Assembly: GCA_900540945.1 (NCBI GenBank)
Contig: UQHQ01000006.1
Coordinates: 1 to 64,000 of the forward strand
DNA length: 64,000 nucleotides
Source: an uncultured Collinsella sp.
Lineage (GTDB): Bacteria; Actinomycetota; Coriobacteriia; Coriobacteriales; Coriobacteriaceae
Direction: 5' to 3'
Shown here: positions 44,948 through 54,465 of the stretch, piece by piece
How the letters are laid out: the number at the start of each line of letters is the position of its first letter
Numbering within the stretch: position 1 is the first letter of the stretch
Program-made: the position numbers and the translations under genes
The notes under the pieces: generated by a model
Database searches by the model: none
What the model was told of the DNA's origin: nothing
Seen by the model: only the letters and a program-made list of their open reading frames with translations

Positions 44948-45642
44948 AACGCGCCTTTATGTCCGAGCTCGCCATCGTTCGCACGCTTATCCCGAGCATC
45001 GCGGGCGTCAGCCTGTTCATCTTCGTCGTGCTAACCCTTGCCAACGCGTCGGATGGCGATTCCGGCATGAGCGCCGGCGCCTGCGCGGTCAGCGCCATGT
45101 CGCCCATCATGGTCATGAGCTCGCTGGCCGGCTTCGACAATCAAAACGGATGGGAGCGTTATCGGGCAACGCTGCCTCTCACGCGCAAAGACATTATTTG
45201 CGCACGCTACCTGAGCATCATTGTCTTCTCGGCTGTCATGGCGTGCGCCGCCGCGCTTCTGAGCATCGTCTCCATCCCGCTATTCAACAGCGTGGGCATC
45301 CCCTCGACGGGACAGACGGTCTTTGAGATCGCTATAGCCTCGGTAGCATCGATGCTCATCTCCCTCATGATGGTGTTTTTGGCACAGCCGCTGTTCTTCC
45401 GATTTGGACACATGGAGGCGCTGCGCCTATCCGTCGGCCTGTTTGCCCTGCTCTGGTGCCTTGCCATTGCCACGTTGAGCTCCTCCAACCCCATCAGCAA
45501 CTGGCTCATGTCGATTGCCGGAGCGAATCCCGATCCCGCCGTCCTTGGCTGTCTGTGTGCAGGCATCGCCACACTTGCCCTCGCGCTATGTGCAATCAGC
45601 TACACCGTCAGCACCAAGGTTTATCGAGCACGCGATCTGTAA
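44944..45642 (+). CDS. ABC-2 type transporter permease
   Basis: The 232-residue protein has six hydrophobic segments and resembles ABC-2 permeases (YtrC/YtrD-like): SPIMVMSSLAGFDNQNGWERYRATLPLTRKDIICARYLS is the typical loop with the 'TLPLTRKDI' motif. It forms the membrane part of the transporter encoded with the upstream ATPase. In related systems the operon responds to cell-wall-active peptides; that role is inferred. Confidence 0.88.
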   Translation: MKRAFMSELAIVRTLIPSIAGVSLFIFVVLTLANASDGDSGMSAGACAVSAMSPIMVMSSLAGFDNQNGWERYRATLPLTRKDIICARYLSIIVFSAVMACAAALLSIVSIPLFNSVGIPSTGQTVFEIAIASVASMLISLMMVFLAQPLFFRFGHMEALRLSVGLFALLWCLAIATLSSSNPISNWLMSIAGANPDPAVLGCLCAGIATLALALCAISYTVSTKVYRARDL

Positions 45643-45774
45643 TCGACAGCCAAAGGGCTTGGGCTGCACGCCACCTCATTTACTAGATAAGACGAAGCAG
45701 CAACAACGTCGCTACCGCCCTTCACGGCATGCCGTTTAAATCTTGGCAACCAAAGAGAAGCCGACAGCATATCG

Positions 45775-45952
45775 AGGGTGAATGTTTTTCCGAGAAGTGA
45801 ACGAGTAAAATCAGCACCCCGTATCATCGACATTTTTATGGGCTTAATTCCTGCGGTTTTTGCCTAGGAATCCTGCGGTTTTATTCGAAAAAAGTGTGCA
45901 TGCTCCAGGGGTCCATATTTACTCGTTCACTTCTCGGAAAAACACTCACCTT
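45775..45952. repeat. 178-bp imperfect palindromic element, copy 1
   Basis: Outer arms of about 34 bp (left ending CCGAGAAGTGAACGAGTAAA, right beginning TTTACTCGTTCACTTCTCGG) enclose a core with two direct CCTGCGGTTTT copies. Copies 2 and 3 lie at 57,735 and 59,272. It fills the 450-bp gap between the ABC permease and EamA genes. Confidence 0.85.
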
Positions 45953-46093
45953 CAATTCGAGCCTTCACCAAATGGCTCCCCGGAACATAACCCCCGTCTC
46001 GCCGCGGCCATATCAAACCTTCATGGTGGGGCGGTATCCTCATGTCCATAAAACTCGCAGGATAAACCCATTATCCAAGGAGGCACCGCACCC

Positions 46094-46969
46094 GTGTCGT
46101 GGGTTGTCGCAGCATTTGCGTCAGCATTCTTTGCCGGCATCACATCCATCTTGGCCAAATGCGGCATCAAGCAGACCGACTCCGATGTCGCGACGGCCAT
46201 TCGCACCTGCGTGGTGCTCGTTTTCGCCTGGGCAATGGCGGGCATTTCTGGATCCATTGGAACCATTGGCAGCATCGAACCCAGATCCTGGCTCTTTCTC
46301 GTCCTCTCGGGACTCGCTACCGGCGCTTCGTGGATCTGTTACTTTAAGGCGTTGAGCATCGGAGACGTCAATAAGGTCGTACCGGTCGACAAGATGAGCA
46401 CCGTGCTCGCCGCGCTGATCGCCATCGTGCTTTTTGGCGAGACGAGCAACCTTGCGGTTAAGCTCGTGGGAACCGCCGTCATTACCCTCGGCACTTTTTT
46501 AATGACCGAGAAGCAGCAATCCGCCGGACCCGAACAGCAGCAAGACCGGACCTGGCTCGCTTACGCCCTCGGCGCCGCCATGTTCGCAGCACTCACCTCC
46601 GTCCTCGCCAAGATCGGCATCGAAGGCGTCGAGTCAAACCTGGCCACGGCAATCCGCACCTGCGTGGTACTGGTTATGGCATGGGCAATCGTGGCAGCTA
46701 AAGGCAAGATGGGCCAAGCCGTGCACGTAGACCGCTACGAGCTCGTATTTCTCGCGGCATCGGGCATCGCGACCGGAGCATCGTGGCTGCTCTATTACTA
46801 TGCCATCGCCGCAGGCCAGGTGAGCGTCGTGGTGCAGATCGACAAACTATCGATTGTCGTATCGGTACTATTTGCGCGCTTGGCATTCAACGAAAAGGTC
46901 TCGCGGCGCAGCGCCATCGGTCTCGCCCTCATCGTACTGGGCACTGCGGCGCTCGCGGTTTGGAAGTAG
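46094..46969 (+). CDS. EamA-family transporter with internal duplication
   Basis: The 291-residue membrane protein consists of two clearly homologous halves: TSILAKCGIKQTDSDVATAIRTCVV in the first and TSVLAKIGIEGVESNLATAIRTCVV in the second, each with five membrane segments. This is the EamA/DMT plan with a recent-looking duplication. The start is GTG, with AAGGAGG 10 nt upstream. The substrate is unknown. Confidence 0.87.
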   Translation: MSWVVAAFASAFFAGITSILAKCGIKQTDSDVATAIRTCVVLVFAWAMAGISGSIGTIGSIEPRSWLFLVLSGLATGASWICYFKALSIGDVNKVVPVDKMSTVLAALIAIVLFGETSNLAVKLVGTAVITLGTFLMTEKQQSAGPEQQQDRTWLAYALGAAMFAALTSVLAKIGIEGVESNLATAIRTCVVLVMAWAIVAAKGKMGQAVHVDRYELVFLAASGIATGASWLLYYYAIAAGQVSVVVQIDKLSIVVSVLFARLAFNEKVSRRSAIGLALIVLGTAALAVWK

Positions 46970-47063
46970 CGCCGATACCGAACGAAATCCAGTCCACCCG
47001 CAAATCCGTGACACAGCGCCCGCACCGGACTTGAGATGTTTGTACTGACTGCGCGCTACCGTG

Positions 47064-48353
47064 CTACTTGCGCAGCGGCTTGGGCAGCGGAATGCCGGCG
47101 GCGATGACAGCCGCGATGATCATGCAAACGATGCCCTTGAGCGGGAAACACATAAGCAGCAGGCCCACAACCATGACAGGCTGGCGCATGACCGCACCCA
47201 TCGTCGATGCCGTGCAGACGGCGACGCAAAAGACCGGATCTGCGCCGGTGAGGATGGCAAGGCCATAGCCCAGGCTTACGCCTGAGAAGATAACGGGGAA
47301 GAAGTGACCGCCGCGCCAACCAAGGTTGATGAGGGCGGGGGTCAGCATGGCCTTGACCAGGCCGGTCGCGATAAGCACGCCGGCGGGAATGGTCAGATAG
47401 GTTTCCATGAGCACGTCGGCCTGGGTCTCGCCGGCAAACATGGTATAGGGCAGGACCGTACCACAGATGGCGAGCGCCAGCCCGGCTAGCATGGCCTTGA
47501 CGACAGGACGCTCCCCTATTGCATGGGACAGCGCCTCGCTTGCATGCTCGGAGACAAAGTACAGCCAACCGCAAACGGTGCCAACCAACGCCAGCGGAAT
47601 GAGCCAGGTAAGCTCCAGGTTGCCCACCTCGGCGGACTCGAACCTGGGCATGCCCATGCCGCCGCCCATGAGCTGGCCGAGCAGCAGATAGGTGCCCAGG
47701 CCGCCGGCAATCGCAATGCCGTAGACCACGGTCTTCTGTGCTTTGGGCAGCTTGATCGTGATCTCGTCGGACGCAGAGCCCTCGTCGCCGTCGGCGCTAC
47801 CGGCAAGCGGCGCCACAAAGCCAAAGACGGGCGCGGTAAAGAGCGCCGTCAGGGCAGCCTGGGTACCCAGCAGCGTGAGCTCCCTAAACTCGGCGCCAAA
47901 GCGACGCATGCGGTCGCCGACCCAGCTGCACAGACCGGCGATAACGCCGGTCAGGCCGGCCTCCGGTCCAATGCTTCCGCCAAACAGCAGCGGCAGCAAC
48001 GCCGCGAGCGAAAGCTTGCCCAGGTTGTCGTATGGGTAGCGCCCGTCTTGCTTAACCTTAGCCATCACCTGATTGAGATCATCGGTCTTGGTGCCTGTCA
48101 TCTTTTCGTACAGACCGATTAACAGGCCGCCCAGCAGGCAGACAAAAAACGGGTACGGCAAAAAGCCAAACGGGCCGCTGGCAAGCTCGGGCGAAGAGGC
48201 ACCCAGCGCGTGCGGAATCTCGGTCCATAGATAGTCGATACCGTGCTCCATCGCAAAAAAGAACAGCCAGACCGCGGCACCTGCGAACGCACCGGTCACG
48301 GCAACGCTAACTAAAAACAGCGCGCGGTTTGTGGGTTTGGCAAGGTTGTCCAT
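47064..48353 (-). CDS. ClC-family chloride channel/transporter
   Basis: The 429-residue membrane protein has the ClC signatures GGSIGPEAGLTG (in place of GREGP) and GWRGGHFFPVIF, plus the paired helices of the family. GSIGP is a variant of the anion-binding loop GSGIP. There is no CBS domain. It probably moves chloride or another halide such as fluoride across the membrane. GGGAGG lies before the ATG. Confidence 0.87.
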   Translation of the reverse strand: MDNLAKPTNRALFLVSVAVTGAFAGAAVWLFFFAMEHGIDYLWTEIPHALGASSPELASGPFGFLPYPFFVCLLGGLLIGLYEKMTGTKTDDLNQVMAKVKQDGRYPYDNLGKLSLAALLPLLFGGSIGPEAGLTGVIAGLCSWVGDRMRRFGAEFRELTLLGTQAALTALFTAPVFGFVAPLAGSADGDEGSASDEITIKLPKAQKTVVYGIAIAGGLGTYLLLGQLMGGGMGMPRFESAEVGNLELTWLIPLALVGTVCGWLYFVSEHASEALSHAIGERPVVKAMLAGLALAICGTVLPYTMFAGETQADVLMETYLTIPAGVLIATGLVKAMLTPALINLGWRGGHFFPVIFSGVSLGYGLAILTGADPVFCVAVCTASTMGAVMRQPVMVVGLLLMCFPLKGIVCMIIAAVIAAGIPLPKPLRK

Positions 48354-48478
48354 CGGGTCCTCCCGCGGTCAAAGTCGACATAGATACGTTTTATTGTAGA
48401 GCGAGCGTTGCCCGAACGAGCCAACCATCCACGCCGCGAACGGCACCATTGGGAGCCATAGTGGGGCAGGCTCAAGAC

Positions 48479-49012
48479 TTATCCGTTGATAATCGAGGCA
48501 ATCTCGCGCAAATCGTCGGCAAAGTAGATGCCGTGCTGGCGCCGCGGGCTCGATAGGCCCTTATCAATCATGTGCTCGAGCAGCGCCTTGAGGTCGTTGT
48601 AGTAACCGTCCAGGTTATACAGGATGCATGGAGCACTCAGGTGCCCCAACGACACCGCGGACATGACCTCGGCAATCTCCTCGAGCGTGCCCGTCCCACC
48701 GGGAAAGGCGATGAACGCATCGCCGAGCTCAATCATCTTGGCCTTGCGCTCCGCCATATCACTCGTCACTATGAGGTCGTCGATACCGTCATGTTGAAAC
48801 TCAGCCTCGATAAAAAAGCTCGGCTCAACACCCGTCACGTGTCCACCCGCCTCGAGTACGCTATCGGCGAGTGCACCCATCAGGCCCGATTTGGACCCGC
48901 CATATACCAGCGCGTGCCCGTTGGCGCCAATCCAGTTGCCCAGCTCCTGCACCGCGGGCAGAAACGCCGGGTCATTGCCGGCACTGGCACCCAGATACAC
49001 GGTGATATGCAT
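48479..49012 (-). CDS. LOG-family protein (TIGR00730), nucleoside 5'-monophosphate phosphoribohydrolase-like
   Basis: The 177-residue Rossmann-fold protein has the catalytic/phosphate motif PGGTGTLEEI and the upstream GSKSGLMGALADSVL region. LOG proteins cleave cytokinin-type or purine nucleoside monophosphates to the base and ribose-5-phosphate. GGGGGA lies 7 nt before the ATG. Confidence 0.9.
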   Translation of the reverse strand: MHITVYLGASAGNDPAFLPAVQELGNWIGANGHALVYGGSKSGLMGALADSVLEAGGHVTGVEPSFFIEAEFQHDGIDDLIVTSDMAERKAKMIELGDAFIAFPGGTGTLEEIAEVMSAVSLGHLSAPCILYNLDGYYNDLKALLEHMIDKGLSSPRRQHGIYFADDLREIASIING

Positions 49013-49047
49013 ATTCAGTCCCCCTGTTGTGGCGCGCGACGTTCGTC

Positions 49048-49473
49048 TTAGCGCTGGCGTCGACGATACTCGCGCACGCGACGCGAAAGATCGGCAAGCT
49101 CGTCGCGATCGAGCTCTTCCAAATGCTCAAGATCGTCCATAAAGCGCGCCACGGTGTCCTTTTGACGCATCTTGATAAGCGTATTGCAGTAGTTCACCGC
49201 CACGCCCGTGAGCATGGCGATGTAGAAGATGCTGATGACGCTCAAGACGACGGTAATAGCGCGAGCAACCGGCGTCTCGGCCGGAATGTCGCCAAAGCCG
49301 ATGGTCGAGACCGTCTCAAAGCTAAACCACAGGCCATCGCCAAACGTGAGGGTCGTGGGTTCGGACAGCCAAACGGCCGTCGAGCATAGCAGATAGAAGA
49401 CGAGGAACAGCTCCGTAATGCGCACGAAGCCCGCCTGGCGCAACACGTCAGCAAGCGTCTTGAGCTTTTTCAT
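49048..49473 (-). CDS. Two-segment potassium channel family protein
   Basis: The 141-residue protein has two membrane segments around a pore loop with STIGFGD at residues 56-62, a variant of the TVGYG K+ selectivity filter. A basic, helical C-terminal tail of about 45 residues follows, without an RCK domain. The ATG at 49,473 is chosen as the family-like start; the reading frame extends upstream without a ribosome site. Confidence 0.85.
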   Translation of the reverse strand: MKKLKTLADVLRQAGFVRITELFLVFYLLCSTAVWLSEPTTLTFGDGLWFSFETVSTIGFGDIPAETPVARAITVVLSVISIFYIAMLTGVAVNYCNTLIKMRQKDTVARFMDDLEHLEELDRDELADLSRRVREYRRRQR

Positions 49474-49542
49474 CGCGACCCCTTTTCCCAGATGCCCAAT
49501 CACGTTCGCTCGGTATTGTCCCACGCCTCCCCCGCAAACGAA

Positions 49543-49626
49543 ACTAGTCATTGGGGACGTTCTTAAATGACTAGTCAAACAAGAACGTCCCCAATGACTA
49601 GTCGTTTAAGAACGTCCCCAATGACT
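49543..49626. repeat. GACTAGTC/AAGAACGTCCCC palindrome with an extra tandem half-unit
   Basis: One inverted half-unit (ACTAGTCATTGGGGACGTTC) is followed by two direct half-units (AAGAACGTCCCCAATGACT). It is related to copies at 35,590 and 56,584. It lies in the divergent gap between the K+ channel and hybrid kinase genes. Confidence 0.85.
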
Positions 49627-49718
49627 GCCGGACGAGACCGTTTAGCGGTGCTGCTGCCGACTGGGCCGGCGGAGCTGGTATTCTTATGCGGTAATGTCTC
49701 GATTCGTTAGGATTGCAT

Positions 49719-52523
49719 GTGAGAGCTGCCACTGTCCTTCGTTCAGTTATATATCGCACCCTGGCCATTGTGCTTGCCGCGCTTGCCGTGCTGAGTTCTA
49801 TCGCGCCTGTCCAGGCTTTTGCCGATGACTCTAGTCAGCCAGTCAAGACGGTCCGCGTTGGTTGGCTCGTCAACAACGAGGGCTTCCAGGACGGCACCCC
49901 CGGCGAGCGTCTCTCGGGATGGGGTTACGAGTACCTCCAGACCCTGTCGTACTACACGCCCGGCTGGCGGTACGAATACGTCTCCGGCACCTTCACCGAG
50001 CTTATGGACATGCTCGAGGCGGGCGAAATCGACCTCATGCCCAACATCTCCTACTCCGAGGAACGCGCCCAAAAGCTGCTCTTTTCCTCGAACCCCGAGG
50101 GCACCGAGCGCTACTACATCTACGCCAAGCCCGATCGCGACGACCTGACCAAGGGTGACCCCCAAGCGCTCCAAGGCCTTACCATCGGCTACAACCCCGA
50201 CGTTATGCAAACCTTCGTTGGCCAGCAGTGGCTCGCCAACGAAGGCATTACCTGCACATACAGGGAGTATGACGGGGGATCTATGCTCTTTGACGCGCTC
50301 GCAAACGACGAAGTCGATGCCGTCATCATGAACGACACCCTTTCGTCGCCCGATGCCTCCCCCATGTTCTACGTTGGCTCGAGTGACTACTATTTTGCCG
50401 TCCCCAAAAGCCGCCCCGACCTGATGGACGACATCAATGCCGCCATGTCGGCAATCGCCCGCGTCAACCCACGCTATATCGACGAAGTCAAATCTAACTA
50501 CTCGGCCCAAAACAGCGGTTCATCATCGCTCAACGGCCCCGAACGTTCCTGGCTCAAAGCAAATGACAACACCATCACGTTTGGCTACATTACGGGCAAA
50601 CTCCCCTACTGCAACGAAGACGAAGACGGCAAAATGGAAGGCTCGCTCGCATCGCTTGCGACGACGTTGCACGATAAATTTGGCATTACGGTCAAAACCG
50701 TCGCCTTTGATAGCTACAAGATGATGTCAAAGGCCCTGTCAAAGGGAAGCATCGACGCTGCGCTGCCGGTATACCGAGATTACTGGTTTGCCGAGCAATC
50801 TGGCGTTGTGCAGTCGGTATCGTTGGGAACCGTGTCCCTCACCGCCATCCACACCGGCGGCAACCTGAACAAAGACCTTCAGAACATCGCCTGCACCAAA
50901 TCATCGTTTATCAACCAAAATGTACTTGAAAGTCTGTTCCCCACAGCGACCGTGACCGAATACCAATCCGCCGATGAAGCGTTCGACGCCCTCAGGAAGG
51001 GAACGGCACACTGCATCGTCGCTCCCAGTTCACGTGTAAAAACCATCGGCGACCGCTATGATCTCGAAGGCTACGAGACGACCGAGCTCCCTGACACCTG
51101 TGAGCTCTCGTGCTGGATTTCGCGCGGAAAACCCGAGCTGTTGGGAATCGTCAACAAGGGCATCATCAATGCCGGAGAATCGCTCTCCGCAAGCAATTAC
51201 TCCTCCACGTCGTACACGGCCCAGGAATCCAACACGCTTCAATTCCTTTATCGCAACCGTGCCGCCGTTGCAGCTGCCCTCATCGGTATGTTGTCGGTCG
51301 GCATCGTCCTGCTCATCTGGGCGCTCGTACGCGCTCGGACCGAGCGCAAAAAAGCCGATGCTGCCAACGCCGCTAAGACGGCATTCCTCACGCGCATGAG
51401 CCACGACATCCGTACGCCGCTCAACGGTATCCTGGGCCTTATCGAGATCGAGGAATTGAAGGAAGGCGATATCCAGGTCGCCCGCGAGAGCCGTGCCAAG
51501 GCGCGCGTTGCCGCCAATCACCTGCTCTCGCTGATCAACGACATCCTCGAGATGGGCAAGATCGAAGACCGCAAGCTAACACTGGAACATGTGCCTTTTA
51601 ACCTCAAAGAGCTCTGTGACGATACGCTGGTGCTGTGCAAGCTCCGCGCGTCCAGTAACGGCATCACAATGCAGGACAATAGTCTGCCGTACGCCACGGG
51701 GCCATACATGGTCGGCAGTCCCACCCATATCCGACAGATCATGATCAACCTGTTAGACAACAGCATTAAGTACAACAAGCACGGCGGCTCCGTCACCTTT
51801 AGCTCAAAGACCAAGCCACTCGATAACGGGCGCGCTCTCTTTTGCTTTAGCGTTTCGGACACCGGCATTGGTATGACTCCCAAGTTTTTAAAGCATATCT
51901 ATGAGCCGTTTGCCCAAGAAGGTGACGATGCGCGCAGCAAGTTCCAAGGAACCGGCATGGGCATGCCAATCGTCAAGTCGCTTATTGAACTGATGGGCGG
52001 CACGATTGAGATTTCGAGTGAGGTTGGCGTGGGGAGTACGTTCAACGTCCAGATTCCGCTCGATATCGACAAAGACCCTCAGGCAAGAGAGCGCGCGGAC
52101 GAGCAAGCAGACAGCTGCTCGCTTGCCGGCATGAACGTTCTTTTGGCAGAAGATAACGAGCTCAATGCCGAGATTGCCCAGGCGCTGCTCGAAAGCGAAG
52201 GCATTGTTGTAACTCGCGCCGCCGATGGCAACGAAGCGGTCGACCTATACGTTGGCCGTCCCGCCGGCAGCTTCGATGCCATTCTGATGGACATTATGAT
52301 GCCGGGCATGGACGGCTACGAGGCAACCCGCGCGATTCGCCTGAGCGAGAAGGTCGATGCAGCCGATATCCCCATCATCGCGCTCACCGCCAACGCCTTT
52401 GCCGAAGACGCCAAGGCGGCACACGACGCCGGCATGAACGCCCATCTGTCCAAACCGCTCGACTTTAACAAGCTCAAAAACATACTCGCCCGCATCAAGA
52501 AAAACGGAGCTGTTTCGCTATAG
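49719..52523 (+). CDS. Hybrid sensor histidine kinase with two solute-binding-type sensor domains and a receiver
   Basis: The 934-residue protein has a signal/anchor segment (about 12-32), two tandem SBP_bac_3-like domains (about 45-265 and 285-510), a membrane segment near 515-538, HisKA with H562 in SHDIRTPLNG, a HATPase domain (NLLDNSIKYN, DTGIGM, GTGMGM), and a C-terminal receiver with D858 in MDIMMPGMDG. This is the BvgS-like layout. The GTG at 49,719 has AGGA upstream; a TTG two codons earlier is possible. The extracytoplasmic domains suggest sensing of an amino acid or similar small molecule. No partner response regulator is nearby. Confidence 0.88.
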   Translation: MRAATVLRSVIYRTLAIVLAALAVLSSIAPVQAFADDSSQPVKTVRVGWLVNNEGFQDGTPGERLSGWGYEYLQTLSYYTPGWRYEYVSGTFTELMDMLEAGEIDLMPNISYSEERAQKLLFSSNPEGTERYYIYAKPDRDDLTKGDPQALQGLTIGYNPDVMQTFVGQQWLANEGITCTYREYDGGSMLFDALANDEVDAVIMNDTLSSPDASPMFYVGSSDYYFAVPKSRPDLMDDINAAMSAIARVNPRYIDEVKSNYSAQNSGSSSLNGPERSWLKANDNTITFGYITGKLPYCNEDEDGKMEGSLASLATTLHDKFGITVKTVAFDSYKMMSKALSKGSIDAALPVYRDYWFAEQSGVVQSVSLGTVSLTAIHTGGNLNKDLQNIACTKSSFINQNVLESLFPTATVTEYQSADEAFDALRKGTAHCIVAPSSRVKTIGDRYDLEGYETTELPDTCELSCWISRGKPELLGIVNKGIINAGESLSASNYSSTSYTAQESNTLQFLYRNRAAVAAALIGMLSVGIVLLIWALVRARTERKKADAANAAKTAFLTRMSHDIRTPLNGILGLIEIEELKEGDIQVARESRAKARVAANHLLSLINDILEMGKIEDRKLTLEHVPFNLKELCDDTLVLCKLRASSNGITMQDNSLPYATGPYMVGSPTHIRQIMINLLDNSIKYNKHGGSVTFSSKTKPLDNGRALFCFSVSDTGIGMTPKFLKHIYEPFAQEGDDARSKFQGTGMGMPIVKSLIELMGGTIEISSEVGVGSTFNVQIPLDIDKDPQARERADEQADSCSLAGMNVLLAEDNELNAEIAQALLESEGIVVTRAADGNEAVDLYVGRPAGSFDAILMDIMMPGMDGYEATRAIRLSEKVDAADIPIIALTANAFAEDAKAAHDAGMNAHLSKPLDFNKLKNILARIKKNGAVSL

Positions 52524-52564
52524 TTTGTGCTCAACAACCATACGCAGCAGAAAGGAAGCCAACA

Positions 52565-53044
52565 ATGTTTAGGCCCTTACGCCGAAAGAAACGCGCCATC
52601 ACCGACGAGGAAGCGCGCGAGCTGCTCGCTACCTGCAAGCGCGGCGTCTTTGCCGTCAACGGCGACGATGGCTACCCGTACGCCATTCCCGTCAACTACT
52701 TCTTTGACGCCGAGCACGACAAGATTTATTTCCATGGCGCCAAGGCTGGCCACAAGGTCGACGCACTCAAGCGCGATGACAAGGTCTGCTTTACCGTTTA
52801 CGGAAACGAGTGGTACCAGGACGGCGACTGGGCTCCCTACGTTATGAGCACCGTCGTCTTTGGCCGTTGTCGCCTGGCGAATGACACCCCCGCGTTTATC
52901 GAGGACAAAGTCCGCCAGCTCGCCCTTAAGTACTACCCTTCTGCCGAAGAAGTCGAGGAGGAAATCGCCAAAGACATCAAGGGCGTCCAACTCTACGAGA
53001 TTTCGATTGAGCATCTTTGCGGCAAGCAGATTCAGGAAAAATAA
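52565..53044 (+). CDS. PNPOx-like split-barrel flavoprotein (NimA-related)
   Basis: The 159-residue protein resembles the pyridoxamine-5'-phosphate-oxidase-like family of small FMN-binding proteins (GVFAVNGDDGYPYAIPVNYFF, IYFHGAKAGHKVDAL, KVCFTVYG). Members include NimA nitroimidazole reductases; activity here is unproven. AAAGGAAG precedes the ATG. It lies 41 nt after the hybrid kinase gene and may be co-transcribed. Confidence 0.85.
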   Translation: MFRPLRRKKRAITDEEARELLATCKRGVFAVNGDDGYPYAIPVNYFFDAEHDKIYFHGAKAGHKVDALKRDDKVCFTVYGNEWYQDGDWAPYVMSTVVFGRCRLANDTPAFIEDKVRQLALKYYPSAEEVEEEIAKDIKGVQLYEISIEHLCGKQIQEK

Positions 53045-53139
53045 ACCTCCGCAGCAGGTCTGCGCCCAATGGTTACAGATGCCTTACCACACGGGGCCTT
53101 CCAGCCGACTTGGCAGAAGACCCCGCATGCAGTGCTCAC

Positions 53140-54354
53140 TTACCGTGCATTAAAAACGTAGCGGTCCAGGCGGTCGCACGCTTCCCTCACGCGCGAAAGC
53201 GGCAGCGCCAGATTCACGCGAATGTGGCAGGGCCCGTGGAACGGGCGGCCGTCCTGATACCCCACGCCCACGCGCGCCCCCTCGTCGAGCAACCACTGAA
53301 TATCGCGGCCATGCTCGCGGCACCACTCAGTGCAGTCCAGAAACACCATGTACGTGCCCTGCGGACGCGAAAACGCGACGCCCTTCCAGTGTTTTTCTGC
53401 ATACGTGCAGAAGTACTCGATGTTGCCGGCAAGCACCTGGTTGAGCTCGTCCACCCACTCGTAGCCCTGTGGCTGGTAGGCACCGATAAGCGCATGCATG
53501 GAGAGGACATTCATCTCGTTGTAGTGGGTCTTGTTGGACACAGCGCACATGCGGTCGCGCAGCGTCTCGTTATAGATGATGTGGTAGCTGCCGACCAGGC
53601 CCGCCAGGTTGAACGTCTTGCTGGGCGCATAGAGGGCAACCGTGCGCATGCGGGCGTCCTCGCTTACCGACTGCGTCGGGATATGCTTGTGTCCCGGCAG
53701 GATGATATCGGACCAAATCTCGTCCGAGATCACCACGCAATCGTGCTGGCGATAGATGTCCATGGCGCGCTCGATCTCGTTGCGCTCCCATACGCGGCCG
53801 CAGGGATTGTGCGGCGAGCAGAACACCGCGGCATGAATGTTGTTTTGGGCGAGTTTGCACTCCATGTCCTCAAAGTCCATGCGCCACACGCCCTGGTCGT
53901 CGAGTTTAAGCGGGCTGTGGACAATGCGATAGCCCGCGGCTTCGATAGACTTGGTAAAACCAATGTAGGTGGGGCTGTGGACCAGCACCGCATCGCCCGG
54001 CTGGACATACGCGCGCAACGTCGACACGACGCCGCCCAGCACGCCGTTTTCGTAGCCGATATGCTCAGGCGCCAGGCCCTCGACGCCGTTGCGGCGACCC
54101 TGCCATTCGATGATGCGGTCGAAATACTCGGGGCGCGGATTGAAATAGCCAAACATGGGGTGCTGAGCGCGCTTGATGATGTACTCCTGGACCGTGGGCA
54201 CCGTGGCAAAATTCATATCTGCCACCCACATGGGAATGCGGTCGAAGCCCTCATCGGGTGCGTTCGGAGCCATACCGGGGATCTCGCCCCAGGAGTCAAC
54301 GGCGATGGAGTCCATGCCGTGGCGGTCGATAAGCGAGCTAAAGTCGTATTTCAT
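53140..54354 (-). CDS. MalY/PatB-type aminotransferase (cystathionine beta-lyase-like)
   Basis: The 404-residue fold-type I PLP enzyme has MWVADMNFATVP near its start, FCSPHNPCGRVW, the PLP lysine in ALYAPSKTFNLAGL, and RVNLALP at the C-terminus. MalY/PatB members cleave cystathionine or cysteine conjugates to a thiol, pyruvate and ammonia. The ATG at 54,354 is preferred because GGGAG lies 6 nt upstream. It is compatible with the sulfur-linked genes elsewhere in the window, though not linked to them. Confidence 0.9.
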   Translation of the reverse strand: MKYDFSSLIDRHGMDSIAVDSWGEIPGMAPNAPDEGFDRIPMWVADMNFATVPTVQEYIIKRAQHPMFGYFNPRPEYFDRIIEWQGRRNGVEGLAPEHIGYENGVLGGVVSTLRAYVQPGDAVLVHSPTYIGFTKSIEAAGYRIVHSPLKLDDQGVWRMDFEDMECKLAQNNIHAAVFCSPHNPCGRVWERNEIERAMDIYRQHDCVVISDEIWSDIILPGHKHIPTQSVSEDARMRTVALYAPSKTFNLAGLVGSYHIIYNETLRDRMCAVSNKTHYNEMNVLSMHALIGAYQPQGYEWVDELNQVLAGNIEYFCTYAEKHWKGVAFSRPQGTYMVFLDCTEWCREHGRDIQWLLDEGARVGVGYQDGRPFHGPCHIRVNLALPLSRVREACDRLDRYVFNAR

Positions 54355-54465
54355 GCTGAACTCCCGTGCAAAGTGATTGCTTTGGTAGGCGTTATTGTCC
54401 ACCAGCACGGGCGATTTTGGCATGGGGTTTGGCGCTTAATTTGACGGGTGCGGACGAATGGCTGG

